Made by a program: the position numbers and the translations under genes. DNA of 64,000 nt, taken from Legionella gratiana. GTDB taxonomy: Bacteria; Pseudomonadota; Gammaproteobacteria; Legionellales; Legionellaceae. Shown here piece after piece: positions 37,137 to 46,125 of the stretch. Numbering within the stretch: position 1 is the stretch's first letter; each line of letters begins with the position of its first letter. Below the pieces are notes generated by a model, which had not been told where the DNA came from, searched no databases, and saw only the letters and a program-made list of their open reading frames with translations. The DNA lies in NCBI RefSeq assembly GCF_001467695.1, contig NZ_LNYE01000023.1, positions 1-64,000 on the forward strand, written 5' to 3'.

Positions 37137-38663
37137 ATGAACTGGAAAAGAATGTTAATCGCTGCGATGACTCAAAAAAAGTATCAAGCTTTTATTGAGG
37201 ACACCAAGCATCCCGAACATGCTCGGAAACGATTATGGATGCAAGAAACGGTGCCTTTATTGCAACAATCACCTTATTGGCAATCTTTATTACATCACAG
37301 ACAGAATGTTCATTTAGATGATTTTCCGATTACCGTTTATGAAGATTATCAAGAAGAGCTATTAGCAGCACAACAAAGCCTTATTCAGCCCTTTAATGGA
37401 GAGAAAATAATATTTTGGTCAGAAACTTCCGGTACTTCTGGCGTCAGAAAGTTTTTCCCAATCACCACTTCTTTTCAGAAGCAATTTCAGCGCACCATGG
37501 CTCCTTATATCTATTCATTAACGCAACGATTTCCTGGTTTTTTTAAAGAAAAAATTCTCTATCTCGTTGCAGTAGATGCTCATAAGAACTCACCAGCAGG
37601 TGTTCCTTCAGGTTGGATTAGTAATTTTAATTATCGCCATTTGCCTTTCTTTATTAAGCGTTTTTATGCGATGCCTGATGAGGTATTTGATAATGCCGAA
37701 GTTTATGAACAATGGTCGGGTTTATATGCATTAGCCTATGATCTTAGTGCATTTTTTGCGGTTACACCTATGGTGATTGAAGCTCTTTTTGAGCGCTGTG
37801 TGAACAACTTTAAACACTTTTTACCCTATCTATTCGGTGAAAAAACGGTTCCTGATTTTTTACCGCCGATTCATATCAGTAATAAACGAAAGCAGCATTT
37901 GCGTCAACTGGCACAAACTTCTCCAAGTACTTTTAAAGAATTTTGGCCTTCAATAAATTTTGCAGGATGTTGGGCTTCTGGGCTTTGTGAATACCCTGGT
38001 CAGCAATTGCAACAACGGTTAGGAGATGGAGTACGCTTGGTTGACGGAACTTTTTCAGCCACTGAAGGATGGCTTACTGTTCCTATAGATAATCAACTTG
38101 GAGGGATTTTACATCCTGGGGCGCATATTGTTGAGTTTATTGAGGAAGGTAAAGAGATTAATCAGAACAACCTCTTGCAATCTTGGGAATTAAAACCCGG
38201 AACTAATTATGAGATTTTTTTAACCACCGCGATGGGATTTGTTCGTTATCAATTAAAAGATGTATTAAAATGCACCGGTTTTTTAAATAAAGCGCCTAGA
38301 CTTGAGTTTTGCTATAAAACACAAATGCTCAAATTGGAAAGTTGTTCCATTACAGGACCAGAATTACTGAAAGTGCTGGACGATGTCTCTTTTGACATGG
38401 CTCCCCATTGGTATTTTGCGCGTAATCTTCTGGGAAATAGGATCGTTTTAGTGACTGATGATACAGTGGACATACCCGATTCTGTATTAATCAAATTGCA
38501 TGAAGGATTGATGCAGGTTAATGAGCCTTATGCACATAGCGTTGTTGTTCATGAAGTCATCCCTATGGTTTGGTTGAAATTGCCACTCAAGCAATTATTG
38601 GCCGATAATCATGCGCAAACAAAACCTAGGTTAATTTCTCAACACGTTATTCGCGAGATATGA
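37137..38663 (+). CDS. GH3-like acyl-acid-amido synthetase family protein
   Basis: 508 residues from ATG 37137, which has GGTGGAG 8 bases upstream; a TTG at 37131 would add two residues. The ATP motif SETSGTSGVRKFFP (about 95-108), LVDGTFSATEGWL and VRYQLKDVLKCTGF are those of the GH3 family, known in plants for joining amino acids to jasmonate or auxin by adenylation. Bacterial members exist with few known substrates. It may activate or conjugate the acyl product. It follows the ACAD gene by 24 bp. Confidence 0.82.
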   Translation: MNWKRMLIAAMTQKKYQAFIEDTKHPEHARKRLWMQETVPLLQQSPYWQSLLHHRQNVHLDDFPITVYEDYQEELLAAQQSLIQPFNGEKIIFWSETSGTSGVRKFFPITTSFQKQFQRTMAPYIYSLTQRFPGFFKEKILYLVAVDAHKNSPAGVPSGWISNFNYRHLPFFIKRFYAMPDEVFDNAEVYEQWSGLYALAYDLSAFFAVTPMVIEALFERCVNNFKHFLPYLFGEKTVPDFLPPIHISNKRKQHLRQLAQTSPSTFKEFWPSINFAGCWASGLCEYPGQQLQQRLGDGVRLVDGTFSATEGWLTVPIDNQLGGILHPGAHIVEFIEEGKEINQNNLLQSWELKPGTNYEIFLTTAMGFVRYQLKDVLKCTGFLNKAPRLEFCYKTQMLKLESCSITGPELLKVLDDVSFDMAPHWYFARNLLGNRIVLVTDDTVDIPDSVLIKLHEGLMQVNEPYAHSVVVHEVIPMVWLKLPLKQLLADNHAQTKPRLISQHVIREI

Positions 38664-38705
38664 TCCGAAGTTTTAACCTGTCCTATTTAATTAAAGGTAA
38701 CTATT

Positions 38706-39419
38706 ATGGTTGAGAAAAAAACTAAAAAAGCACCTCGTAAAACAGAATTAACGCTACCTCTTTTAATAGTGAGTGATTTAATCTCTATTGTGTTGAGTTT
38801 GATGCCTGGTGTTGCTGCATTTAGTTTAACTGGATTATTTATTTATCATGGTTATGCACATACCTGGATAGTCTTACCTTTAGCGCCATTTGTCTTTTTT
38901 GCTTCATTTATTATTATTGTCGCAGCGATTAGGGTTTGTTTACCTACTCTAAAACCCGGGCGATATAAGCGTGAGCTTAGTAAAATGATGCTTGCCTGGT
39001 TTTGTCATTTTGCCTTGTCTCGCTCTGCTAAAATTTGGGGACTCAATCCTTTATTCCAGTCATTTCATTGCATTAAGTTTTTTTATTGGCGTGCACTGGG
39101 TGCTAAGGTTTCATTTCAAATTATGAATTCGTTTGATATCGATTTTGTTGATTGCCCATTGATTAGCATCGGAAAAAATGTCACTCTGGCAAGTCAGGTG
39201 TCAATAAGTTGTCATTCCGATATTGGCGGTTTACTTCTATTATCTCCTGTTGTCATTGAAGATAATGCTTTTATTGGTGTGTCTACTGTTGTTGGACCTG
39301 GAACAACCATTAAAAAAAATTCATGGATAGGGTATGGAAATGTATTAATAAATCAACTTATTGAAGAAAATACTCGCCTTGAAAGTGTGAATCGTAAAGC
39401 AAGTGATCTTGATAGTTGA
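38706..39419 (+). CDS. membrane-anchored left-handed beta-helix protein (acyltransferase-like)
   Basis: 237 residues. A basic N-terminus (KKTKKAPRK) leads to two hydrophobic segments (about 15-45 and 55-80), then a basic loop and a hexapeptide-repeat domain starting near FDIDFVDCPLISIGKNVTLASQ and ending GPGTTIKKNSWIGYG. Left-handed beta-helix proteins are often acetyltransferases, and membrane-anchored forms occur next to non-ribosomal peptide and lipid clusters. It closes the rightward operon, 42 bp after the GH3-like gene. Its acyl acceptor is unknown. Confidence 0.7.
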   Translation: MVEKKTKKAPRKTELTLPLLIVSDLISIVLSLMPGVAAFSLTGLFIYHGYAHTWIVLPLAPFVFFASFIIIVAAIRVCLPTLKPGRYKRELSKMMLAWFCHFALSRSAKIWGLNPLFQSFHCIKFFYWRALGAKVSFQIMNSFDIDFVDCPLISIGKNVTLASQVSISCHSDIGGLLLLSPVVIEDNAFIGVSTVVGPGTTIKKNSWIGYGNVLINQLIEENTRLESVNRKASDLDS

Positions 39420-39506
39420 TGCATCTGGCTCTTTAATGCAATTCCTATATAATAAGAGATTATCTAATCTAAGGGATAGGTCAATCAACCAGTGAGTTGA
39501 GTTAAT

Positions 39507-41372
39507 ATGCTAAGTAAAAGGGAACGTTTTCAGCAATGGCGTGGCAGTAAATCGGATGATGAACTTCATATTTTGGAGGTAGCACTACTCATTAATGAGT
39601 GCGTGAATTCTGCAGATAATCTGGAAGTAATTAAGGCTGAGGCTGAAACTAAATTTAAAGATTTTGATCAGGATAATTCTCGCTCTTGGGCCACGGCAGT
39701 CTTTACTAAATTATTTATAGATGAAGCAATCGTACAATTACCAGAAACTGCAACTCAAGAAAAAGAATTACTTATTCATTTAAGTACTACATTGACTCAG
39801 TTGTATGATAATTGGAAAAACGATACCGCGAAAAATATTGCTTTATTAATTGACACTATTGAACAATTAATCGCTATAGAGAGCATACCCTTTACAGATA
39901 AAAAACAGTATAAAACCTTTATTTTTTCTTCTTATATGTTGTTCCATATTCTAAGACTGTCCTTGAACGAGCTTGATTGGTCGATGCAAATGGTGGCATC
40001 TCTTATTATTAACGTGGAACAAATGAAGCTCAAGATCGCCTATTTCTTACAAAAGATTGAAGAAAAAGAGCATCAATTAGAACAAATGGAAACAGAAATA
40101 GAATCAGATAAGGATGATGATCCATTAAAATCGATTAAATTTCTTTTAAATAAGCGCTATTTTAAAATAGTGAGTTACACTCCCTTGCTTCATGAGCGTT
40201 TGCAAACAGGAGTTTCGCACTCTATAGGAACAAAACCAATAAAACGAGATATTTTGGCAAGTTTTGCTGAGTTTGAAGCAGATATAGAGAGGGTTTCCTC
40301 AGGGATTGGAAATTTAATTGAACAGAGAAAGAAAAAGGCTGAAATCGAAGCAAAAATCGAAAACATCAATAAGTTAATTGCAGCTGCACAAGATAATGAT
40401 CGGAAAATTACTGGAAGAAAATATTTTTTTGATTTTATAAAAAGTCATGAGCAATTGTATCAAACTCTTTTAGAGAATACCGAAGGAGTTGTAAAATTAC
40501 AATTACTTGAAAAAACAGAGCAATTAGAGAAAGCGATTGAATCCCCTGATTTATCTTCTGGAGTCATCAATGGGCTTTCGTGGATAGCTTCACCGCTCAC
40601 TGTTGCTTACCGAACGGCGACACCACAAATAGTCCAGGATGTATTTTCATCTACTTTTCCTGCTACTTTAGATAGCGATTGTAAGGTTAAATTAAAAGAG
40701 CTTGCACAAATTTGTTTATCTGATTTGAAAAAACAACTAGAGAAAAAAGAAAATCAAATTACTGCAATATATAATCGATTTTTTAATCAAGATGAAAAGA
40801 TGAAGCAGTTAATTGCTCGTGAGAGTTCAGAGCAGCTCGCTGTTTTACAAAAAGCAAACGATGCGCTGAAGGAAGCGGTGCAAGCAAGCAATAAATTAGT
40901 GGTTCATATAAAAGAGAATTTACATGTTCTTAATGATCTTAAGAGTAAGAGAGAAACATTAAAAGAATTCATTCGTTTACATGATACTATTTTGGTTAAA
41001 ATATGCAATTTTCTATCACGATTCTGTTCATTTTTTAAAACAGAAAAGGTGCAAATGATTGATGAAGCCTCTACTTTGAAAAAGCAAGTCAATAAACTTG
41101 CAGCAGAGTACCAAAACTCAATTGATAAGGAACTGCTGCAAATGGAGCAAAATCCTCATTTCGATGAAAAGATTAAAAATCATATTAAGAGACGCCTTAA
41201 AGCAGAAGATCGAGACATAAACCGGGAAAAGAAAAATGATGTCGTTCCTAATCAACAGAATGTGCGTTTACTCATGGACAGTTTGTCCGACTTATTTACT
41301 AAAAAAACAACCGTTAAAGAACATTTAGAGGAAGAACAAAGCACTAAAGATGTTGTTATGACGTTTTCTTAG
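39507..41372 (+). CDS. coiled-coil protein, candidate Dot/Icm effector
   Basis: 621-residue soluble protein, nearly all helix, with coiled-coil-like stretches at about 165-205 (EEKEHQLEQMETEIE), 270-300 (KKKAEIEAKIENINKLI) and 400-480. A short Ser/Pro-rich, less helical segment is near 350-385. There is no signal peptide or membrane helix. The C-terminus ends KEHLEEEQSTKDVVMTFS, a glutamate-rich block before a small polar tail, as in many Dot/Icm substrates. Its neighbours to the right look like effectors too. No enzymatic domain recognised. Confidence 0.6.
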   Translation: MLSKRERFQQWRGSKSDDELHILEVALLINECVNSADNLEVIKAEAETKFKDFDQDNSRSWATAVFTKLFIDEAIVQLPETATQEKELLIHLSTTLTQLYDNWKNDTAKNIALLIDTIEQLIAIESIPFTDKKQYKTFIFSSYMLFHILRLSLNELDWSMQMVASLIINVEQMKLKIAYFLQKIEEKEHQLEQMETEIESDKDDDPLKSIKFLLNKRYFKIVSYTPLLHERLQTGVSHSIGTKPIKRDILASFAEFEADIERVSSGIGNLIEQRKKKAEIEAKIENINKLIAAAQDNDRKITGRKYFFDFIKSHEQLYQTLLENTEGVVKLQLLEKTEQLEKAIESPDLSSGVINGLSWIASPLTVAYRTATPQIVQDVFSSTFPATLDSDCKVKLKELAQICLSDLKKQLEKKENQITAIYNRFFNQDEKMKQLIARESSEQLAVLQKANDALKEAVQASNKLVVHIKENLHVLNDLKSKRETLKEFIRLHDTILVKICNFLSRFCSFFKTEKVQMIDEASTLKKQVNKLAAEYQNSIDKELLQMEQNPHFDEKIKNHIKRRLKAEDRDINREKKNDVVPNQQNVRLLMDSLSDLFTKKTTVKEHLEEEQSTKDVVMTFS

Positions 41373-41535
41373 AGAGAAGCTTCTTCTGTTTGACAAGTTA
41401 TTTTAGCCCTTCAGCCTTCGCTGAGTACGACATTCTTTCGAAAACGGAGCATGGGGACGTAACCGTGTGTAAAATTTTGCCTTCGAAGATAATATGATGT
41501 ATATTTAGTCATCATGAATAAAAAATTAGTATGAA

Positions 41536-42642
41536 ATGTTATCTTCGTCGGACGCTAAGGATCTAATAGAAAATACCCATTCATCATTTCGAGCATTGTT
41601 ACGTTCACTAATAAGGGATAGCTCGGTTTCAAGTATTTTAATTGGTGAAACCCATGATTTCAGCCCTACTGTCGATGCTATTATTTCTAATTTAGATTTG
41701 CTTGCAAATTCACCGCGGCGCATCATCATTATCAGTGAGAATTTAAATCAATCCGAAAATTCCACCTTAAAATGCTCATTAAAAAGTGCGATTAAAGGGG
41801 ATGTAGATCCTCTGAAAAAAGCTTCCTTTTTAAAGGAAAAATCAATAGATACCTACGAGTTGCTTTATGCCTCTTTTTCTGTGGGCGTAATTGTATTAGG
41901 CGCAGAAAATAAAAAATCTAATCCTTTTAGCACTTATAAAAGCAAAGAAATAACCCAAAAAATCATACGAAAAATGGAAGCGTATCAAAAAAGTCCAGAT
42001 CGTATTATTGTTACTAATAAGGAATTTTCTAAACTTATTAACAGTTTTTGCAGTAAAGATACTCTTCCTATATTTATAGGGGGAGGAGCTCATGTTGTGC
42101 CCTTAAGCTCAAAAGATCAACTCTATGATCTAGGACTACAAGGCAGGATAAAAAATAGTGTTTCAATTTATTTAAACGATGCACCTTCACCCTCAATAAC
42201 TACTTCTTTTCCCTATTCTGCTCCTGATAGAGAATTGACAGGCCAATATGATTATAAGGTTTTAACCAATAAGAAAGAACTTTATAAAAATACATTCGAT
42301 AGTATCGAAGATTTAAATGATAAGACTGATTATTTAATCAAAATCTTAGATAAGTTGATAAGTAGCCATGTTTTTTTCCCAAAAAATGTTACATTGACGT
42401 TACAGGATGAATTAGAACCCATTCTTAAAGCCTTTCAGGAAAGTGCTTTATGCGAATGTTCTTTTAAATCGTTGCATACTCTTTTAGAGGATGTTGTGAA
42501 GGATAAAAGCAAACCTAAAGAAAAATCTTCGTTTTTTAGTAAATCTCATGCTTCAGTATCCCATTACTCGCGACAAGAATTATCTTTAGCCATTCGTAAT
42601 GATTTAGCCGAACTTTTAAGTTCTGTTGCAAAAACTCTTTAA
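41536..42642 (+). CDS. GETH-motif protein (TraB/ChaN/TIKI-like), candidate effector
   Basis: 368 residues with no signal peptide. It has SILIGETHDFSP at 33-44 and, after RRIIIISENL (61-70), a second conserved-looking motif PIFIGGGAHVVPL (178-190). GExH plus GxxH in this spacing is the signature of the TraB/PrgY, ChaN, EreA and TIKI superfamily, which includes metal-dependent hydrolases and haem-binding proteins. The last 60 residues are Lys/Ser-rich (KDKSKPKEKSSFFSKSHASVSHYS) with a helical end. Domain assignment is from motif pattern only. The location next to other soluble, non-housekeeping genes suggests an effector. Confidence 0.5.
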   Translation: MLSSSDAKDLIENTHSSFRALLRSLIRDSSVSSILIGETHDFSPTVDAIISNLDLLANSPRRIIIISENLNQSENSTLKCSLKSAIKGDVDPLKKASFLKEKSIDTYELLYASFSVGVIVLGAENKKSNPFSTYKSKEITQKIIRKMEAYQKSPDRIIVTNKEFSKLINSFCSKDTLPIFIGGGAHVVPLSSKDQLYDLGLQGRIKNSVSIYLNDAPSPSITTSFPYSAPDRELTGQYDYKVLTNKKELYKNTFDSIEDLNDKTDYLIKILDKLISSHVFFPKNVTLTLQDELEPILKAFQESALCECSFKSLHTLLEDVVKDKSKPKEKSSFFSKSHASVSHYSRQELSLAIRNDLAELLSSVAKTL

Positions 42643-42666
42643 GAATTTCAGTTTTTTATTAAAAAA

Positions 42667-42688
42667 TAGGGCGTGTTTACACGCCCTA
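42667..42688 (-). terminator. hairpin with T-run on the minus strand
   Basis: TAGGGCGTGT and ACACGCCCTA pair perfectly around a short loop. On the plus strand it is preceded by an A-run; read on the minus strand it is followed by TATTTTTTAATAAAAAA, the form of a Rho-independent terminator. No minus-strand gene is seen upstream to use it, so it may work on transcripts entering from the right or simply as a hairpin after the GETH gene. Confidence 0.5.
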
Positions 42689-42748
42689 GTACTACAGCTG
42701 TAATTTGTGGGCTATTGCTGGGTAAAGATTCAGATAATCCAATCTTAG

Positions 42749-42965
42749 ATATCAAGTAACTCCCCATGTCATCCCGAGCGCATGTACTATTCCTTAATTC
42801 TGTTGGACTATGTGTCCGGAATGACGCATTGCCACAACTTATTGAGAAGTTGCGCTATTTGATCATAACCACATAATTTTTCAAGTGTTTTTTCCAGTAT
42901 TTTAGTATGTGCTACTGCAGGGAGATCCCTCGCTGCGCTCGGGATGACGTGGGTAGTTACGATAT
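42749..42965. mobile_element. 217-bp MITE-like element with long inverted ends
   Basis: Left end ATATCAAGTAACTCCCCATG through GTCATCCCGAGCGCA; right end TGCGCTCGGGATGACG through GGGTAGTTACGATAT. The ends are imperfect inverted repeats of about 33 bp. The core resembles the 74-bp repeat at 26595-26668. No transposase is encoded. The inner 150 bp has no gene. It fills the space between the GETH gene and the RhoGAP gene. Confidence 0.6.
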
Positions 42966-43060
42966 AAAGAAACTGTATAAACTATACGCAAATCGCATGT
43001 GCTGTTTAAGACGCACGTAATTTGGTTTGGTCATAATTTAATCATATAAAGTGTTAATTA

Positions 43061-43993
43061 ATGGATAGAATCATGCCTAAACCAGATGCAAAACAGTTGA
43101 AGATTGAACGGCTACAGAATGCAGCTCTTAAGTTAATGATATTAATCAATAGTGAATTAGATAAATCTGCTCCAGAAGGTCTGTTTAGAATATCCCCAGA
43201 AAAAGCATTAATTGATACGAAAATGGATGAAATTCAAAACGGTGCATTAAATTTTGAACCGTTACAACAGATACAACGTGCTGCCTTACTTAAGCGAGTC
43301 CTGCGTGAATTACAAAACGAAGATGCTCCTCTATTTAGTTATGCTCAATTTAACACTTTAAAAAAGGCCAAAGAAACAGGAGACAAAGAATTTAAGGATG
43401 CAATTAGCAAGTTAGAAATGGATGCAATGAATCGAAACATTGCTTGCCATTTATTTAAATTATTAAATAATGTATCAGAAAAGGCTCAAACGCTGATGGA
43501 TGCATCAAATTTGGGCATCATGTTAGGTCCAAATGTATTTGAAATTCCCAAAGAGTTGAATCCTTTAGCTCAATTAGGTAATGTCTCACCTCAGAATGAA
43601 ATTGTTGCTGAATTAGTAACACTACAATTTCAACCCCAAATGAGTATTCATTATAAACATGAAGTAGATGATGCACGCAAAAATAGATTTCATGCCTTTG
43701 AAGCAAGTCCAAAGGACTTGCAAAACTTTAAGGATTTGAAAGGTGATTTACTAAAAAGCAAAATTCTTCATGATTTTAAGGGGCAACTAGAAAATGCTAC
43801 CGCAGACAATATTGATCAAGTTGTGGAAAAGATAAAAAATAGCAAAGAATATAAAGTACTTGCCACTGGCCAAGGAGTTATGACTCGATTATTGCATCTC
43901 GATACTTCTTCAGTAAACGCTTTTAATGAAATGGTGGCTGAGAGAAAAGATGATTTTGAATTAGAAAAGAGTTTTAACCCAATGCGTAACTAG
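43061..43993 (+). CDS. RhoGAP-domain protein, candidate Dot/Icm effector
   Basis: 310-residue soluble protein with a RhoGAP-like domain from about residue 20 to 190. Motifs in order: EGLFRISPEKAL with R43 in the arginine-finger position; LLKRVLRELQNEDAPLFSYAQF (77-98); MNRNIACHLFKLLNNV (123-138); and ASNLGIMLGPNVF (148-160), the classic GPNLL-type segment. RhoGAPs switch off Rho-family GTPases, proteins that bacteria lack, so the target would be in a host. The last ~100 residues are helical with acidic patches and end FELEKSFNPMRN. ATG at 43061 or 43073. Translocation by Dot/Icm is inference. Confidence 0.7.
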   Translation: MDRIMPKPDAKQLKIERLQNAALKLMILINSELDKSAPEGLFRISPEKALIDTKMDEIQNGALNFEPLQQIQRAALLKRVLRELQNEDAPLFSYAQFNTLKKAKETGDKEFKDAISKLEMDAMNRNIACHLFKLLNNVSEKAQTLMDASNLGIMLGPNVFEIPKELNPLAQLGNVSPQNEIVAELVTLQFQPQMSIHYKHEVDDARKNRFHAFEASPKDLQNFKDLKGDLLKSKILHDFKGQLENATADNIDQVVEKIKNSKEYKVLATGQGVMTRLLHLDTSSVNAFNEMVAERKDDFELEKSFNPMRN

Positions 43994-44168
43994 GGGCTAT
44001 GGGGCTAAAAGACCCCATAAAATTGATACAGTGCAATTATACCTCATATAAGCCCTAATTTTTAAGTTCCTAAATAAAAAATAATTCTCTTTCATTATAA
44101 AAAGGCTTGATTTTTATAACCTATATGTTTAAAGTTCGATCAACTTAACGTTATTAAGGAGGATTTGC

Positions 44169-44552
44169 ATGTTAGGTTTTTTTAATCAAGAAAATAGATG
44201 GCGAGCTACAATGCAAGTGGCCAATGGTCTTGTCCTAGTGTTAGCAGCATATGAGATGATTAACAATCCAGAGACTGCTTGGGAAAATGGTTTTGAAATA
44301 GCAATGCATGCATTGAATATGATTACCTTCCAAGGCAATGATAATGCATTAACAAGTATTGGAAATGCTGCACTTAATTTTTCAAGTTTAGGCGCAATTT
44401 ACGGATGGGTTGCCTCAGGTGGTTCTTCTCGGCCAGTGATGGTTAATGTCGCAGATGCCCTTCTACATCTAACAAATGCTGTAACCAGTATTTGCTATAG
44501 GACAGACACTACTCCTAAGCACGAAAATACAACTGCAACTCATTCTATGTAA
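44169..44552 (+). CDS. small hypothetical protein with hydrophobic segments
   Basis: 127 residues, preceded by AAGGAGG about 6 bases before the ATG. It has two or three moderately hydrophobic stretches (VANGLVLVLAAYEMI, IAMHALNMITF, SLGAIYGWVA) and a polar Thr-rich tail with His. It could be a membrane-associated or host-membrane-interacting protein. No family recognised. It lies between the RhoGAP gene and a YkuD_2 gene. Confidence 0.55.
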   Translation: MLGFFNQENRWRATMQVANGLVLVLAAYEMINNPETAWENGFEIAMHALNMITFQGNDNALTSIGNAALNFSSLGAIYGWVASGGSSRPVMVNVADALLHLTNAVTSICYRTDTTPKHENTTATHSM

Positions 44553-44850
44553 AAAATAGAATTCATGAGCTAAATTTGCATTTGATGCAGGTCTATGGAC
44601 AATTGGCTCTTACTATCTCATGTCGCGCTGTATGCGCGATATCCAGCGTTGCAAGAACCTAATATAATAGCTCCACACCGTTTGATCCCCGAGTATAAAA
44701 TGTTCTCTTATGGTTTCTTAGCCGAAATAGACATTAACTTGTTGTGGTTTTCCCTCTTTAGTTTTTTAAGGTATTCATTAGTCAGTCGTAATTATGTTTT
44801 TGAGCTATAGTAAACGTATGGGATTTGAATAACTATAAGAAGGACAAATC
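44553..44850. other. gene gap with a doubtful 71-aa frame
   Basis: 298 bp. A 71-codon frame (44595-44810) begins MDNWLLLSHVALYARYP but has no clear ribosome site and no recognised domain; it may be chance or decay. Otherwise only the AGAAGGA ribosome site of the next gene at 44838-44846 is evident. Confidence 0.3.
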
Positions 44851-46113
44851 ATGGGCTCTATTCTGCTATTCGTTTTAGCAGTAACAACAAATTATTTGCC
44901 GCAACTGCCTTTGAGGTTTCCCCAAACACAATCAGTTCTGGATAATATTATCAATGAAGCGATACCCTTTCCTGGTCCAATCCAAATCAATGAGCTGTTC
45001 TTAAACGACATCAAGCTGATGTTGGATCGTGAAGCTCCTAATTTAAATCCTTTAGTGATTAATAAAGTAATTACCACTTTAAGGTGTGTGGATCGATATA
45101 ATGTGGATCATAATAATATTTTAACGATTATTGATTATTCTCTTCCTTCAAATGAGAAACGGTTATGGGTGTTTGATTTAAAAGCAAGAAAACTGTTGTT
45201 TTATACTTATGTATCACATGGTATTAAATCGGGCTCTTTAATGACCAATTATTTTTCCAATAAATTTAACAGCAAAGCAAGCAGTATCGGTGTTTATCAA
45301 ACGCAGCAGGCCTATTATGGTCGAGATGGACTTTCGTTACGTTTAGATGGTTTAGATAGAAGTTTTAATGATAATGCTTCTAACCGCGCGGTAGTAATGC
45401 ATTCCGGATGGTATGTTGAGGAACGCTTTATTAAAAAATACGGTAGACCAGGACGTAGTTGGGGGTGTCCAGCACTTCCTTTGGAAAATTCCCAAGCAAT
45501 TATTAATACCATAAAAGATAAATCTTTATTGGTTATTTATTATCCTAGTGATAGATGGTTTGCTCAATCAAAGTTTTTAAATTGTGATAAATCCTCCTTA
45601 CCTCAATACGAACATGCACAGACAGTGCAAATACCCGATTCTGCTCCTGATGATCATCGGGATGCGATTTTATTTGTGGGTAGCGGTTATAAAGGAAGCA
45701 AGTATGCGGAAAGTAAACCCGTGGTGGTCATTTCTGCTGATGATTATACACGGATATTTCATACATCAGCCCCTTTAACACGTATGCTACGGCGCCAAAT
45801 CAATCATGAGGAGTATGTGGCGTTGAGTACCTCAGAACTGAGTTATTTAGCGAATAGCAATGCAGGATCTCCTGGTCAAGAGAATGTATTCAATCATATT
45901 TATTTTGTAATCCCAGTTCTTAAGGTAGTGCGTGGTGGTTATTATGAAACTCAAATGCAGATTGTTAATTTAGGCAAAATAAAAGAAGTGAAAATCAACG
46001 GCGACTTTGCTCGAGAAAATGGTTCTGCAACCCATTACACTATTTATTTTGAAGGAAAATCTGCGGTTAGTTTAAATGCAAGCAATGAATTCATCCGCTG
46101 GGTGGGATTATAG
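44851..46113 (+). CDS. YkuD_2-type murein L,D-transpeptidase
   Basis: 420 residues with AGAAGGA before the ATG and a hydrophobic N-terminal segment (MGSILLFVLAVTTNYLPQLPL) that may be a signal or anchor. Residues about 90-250 carry the YkuD_2 pattern: WVFDLKARKLLFYTYVSHG, HSGWYVEERFIKKYGRPG and the catalytic RSWGCPALPL with the active Cys. The family acts on peptidoglycan. The ~160-residue C-terminal part has another beta-rich region. It is a second L,D-transpeptidase-type gene in this window, unlike the lipoprotein at 18762. Confidence 0.78.
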   Translation: MGSILLFVLAVTTNYLPQLPLRFPQTQSVLDNIINEAIPFPGPIQINELFLNDIKLMLDREAPNLNPLVINKVITTLRCVDRYNVDHNNILTIIDYSLPSNEKRLWVFDLKARKLLFYTYVSHGIKSGSLMTNYFSNKFNSKASSIGVYQTQQAYYGRDGLSLRLDGLDRSFNDNASNRAVVMHSGWYVEERFIKKYGRPGRSWGCPALPLENSQAIINTIKDKSLLVIYYPSDRWFAQSKFLNCDKSSLPQYEHAQTVQIPDSAPDDHRDAILFVGSGYKGSKYAESKPVVVISADDYTRIFHTSAPLTRMLRRQINHEEYVALSTSELSYLANSNAGSPGQENVFNHIYFVIPVLKVVRGGYYETQMQIVNLGKIKEVKINGDFARENGSATHYTIYFEGKSAVSLNASNEFIRWVGL

Positions 46114-46125
46114 TTCTGTAAGCAC

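Noticed and set aside
41400..41480. CCTTCAGCCTTCGCTGAG stretch resembling a repeat remnant
   Set aside because: No clear inverted partner or second copy was found in the window.
44595..44810. 71-codon plus-strand frame between the small hypothetical gene and the YkuD_2 gene
   Set aside because: No ribosome site, no recognised domain and no coding-like pattern; it may be chance in a gene gap.
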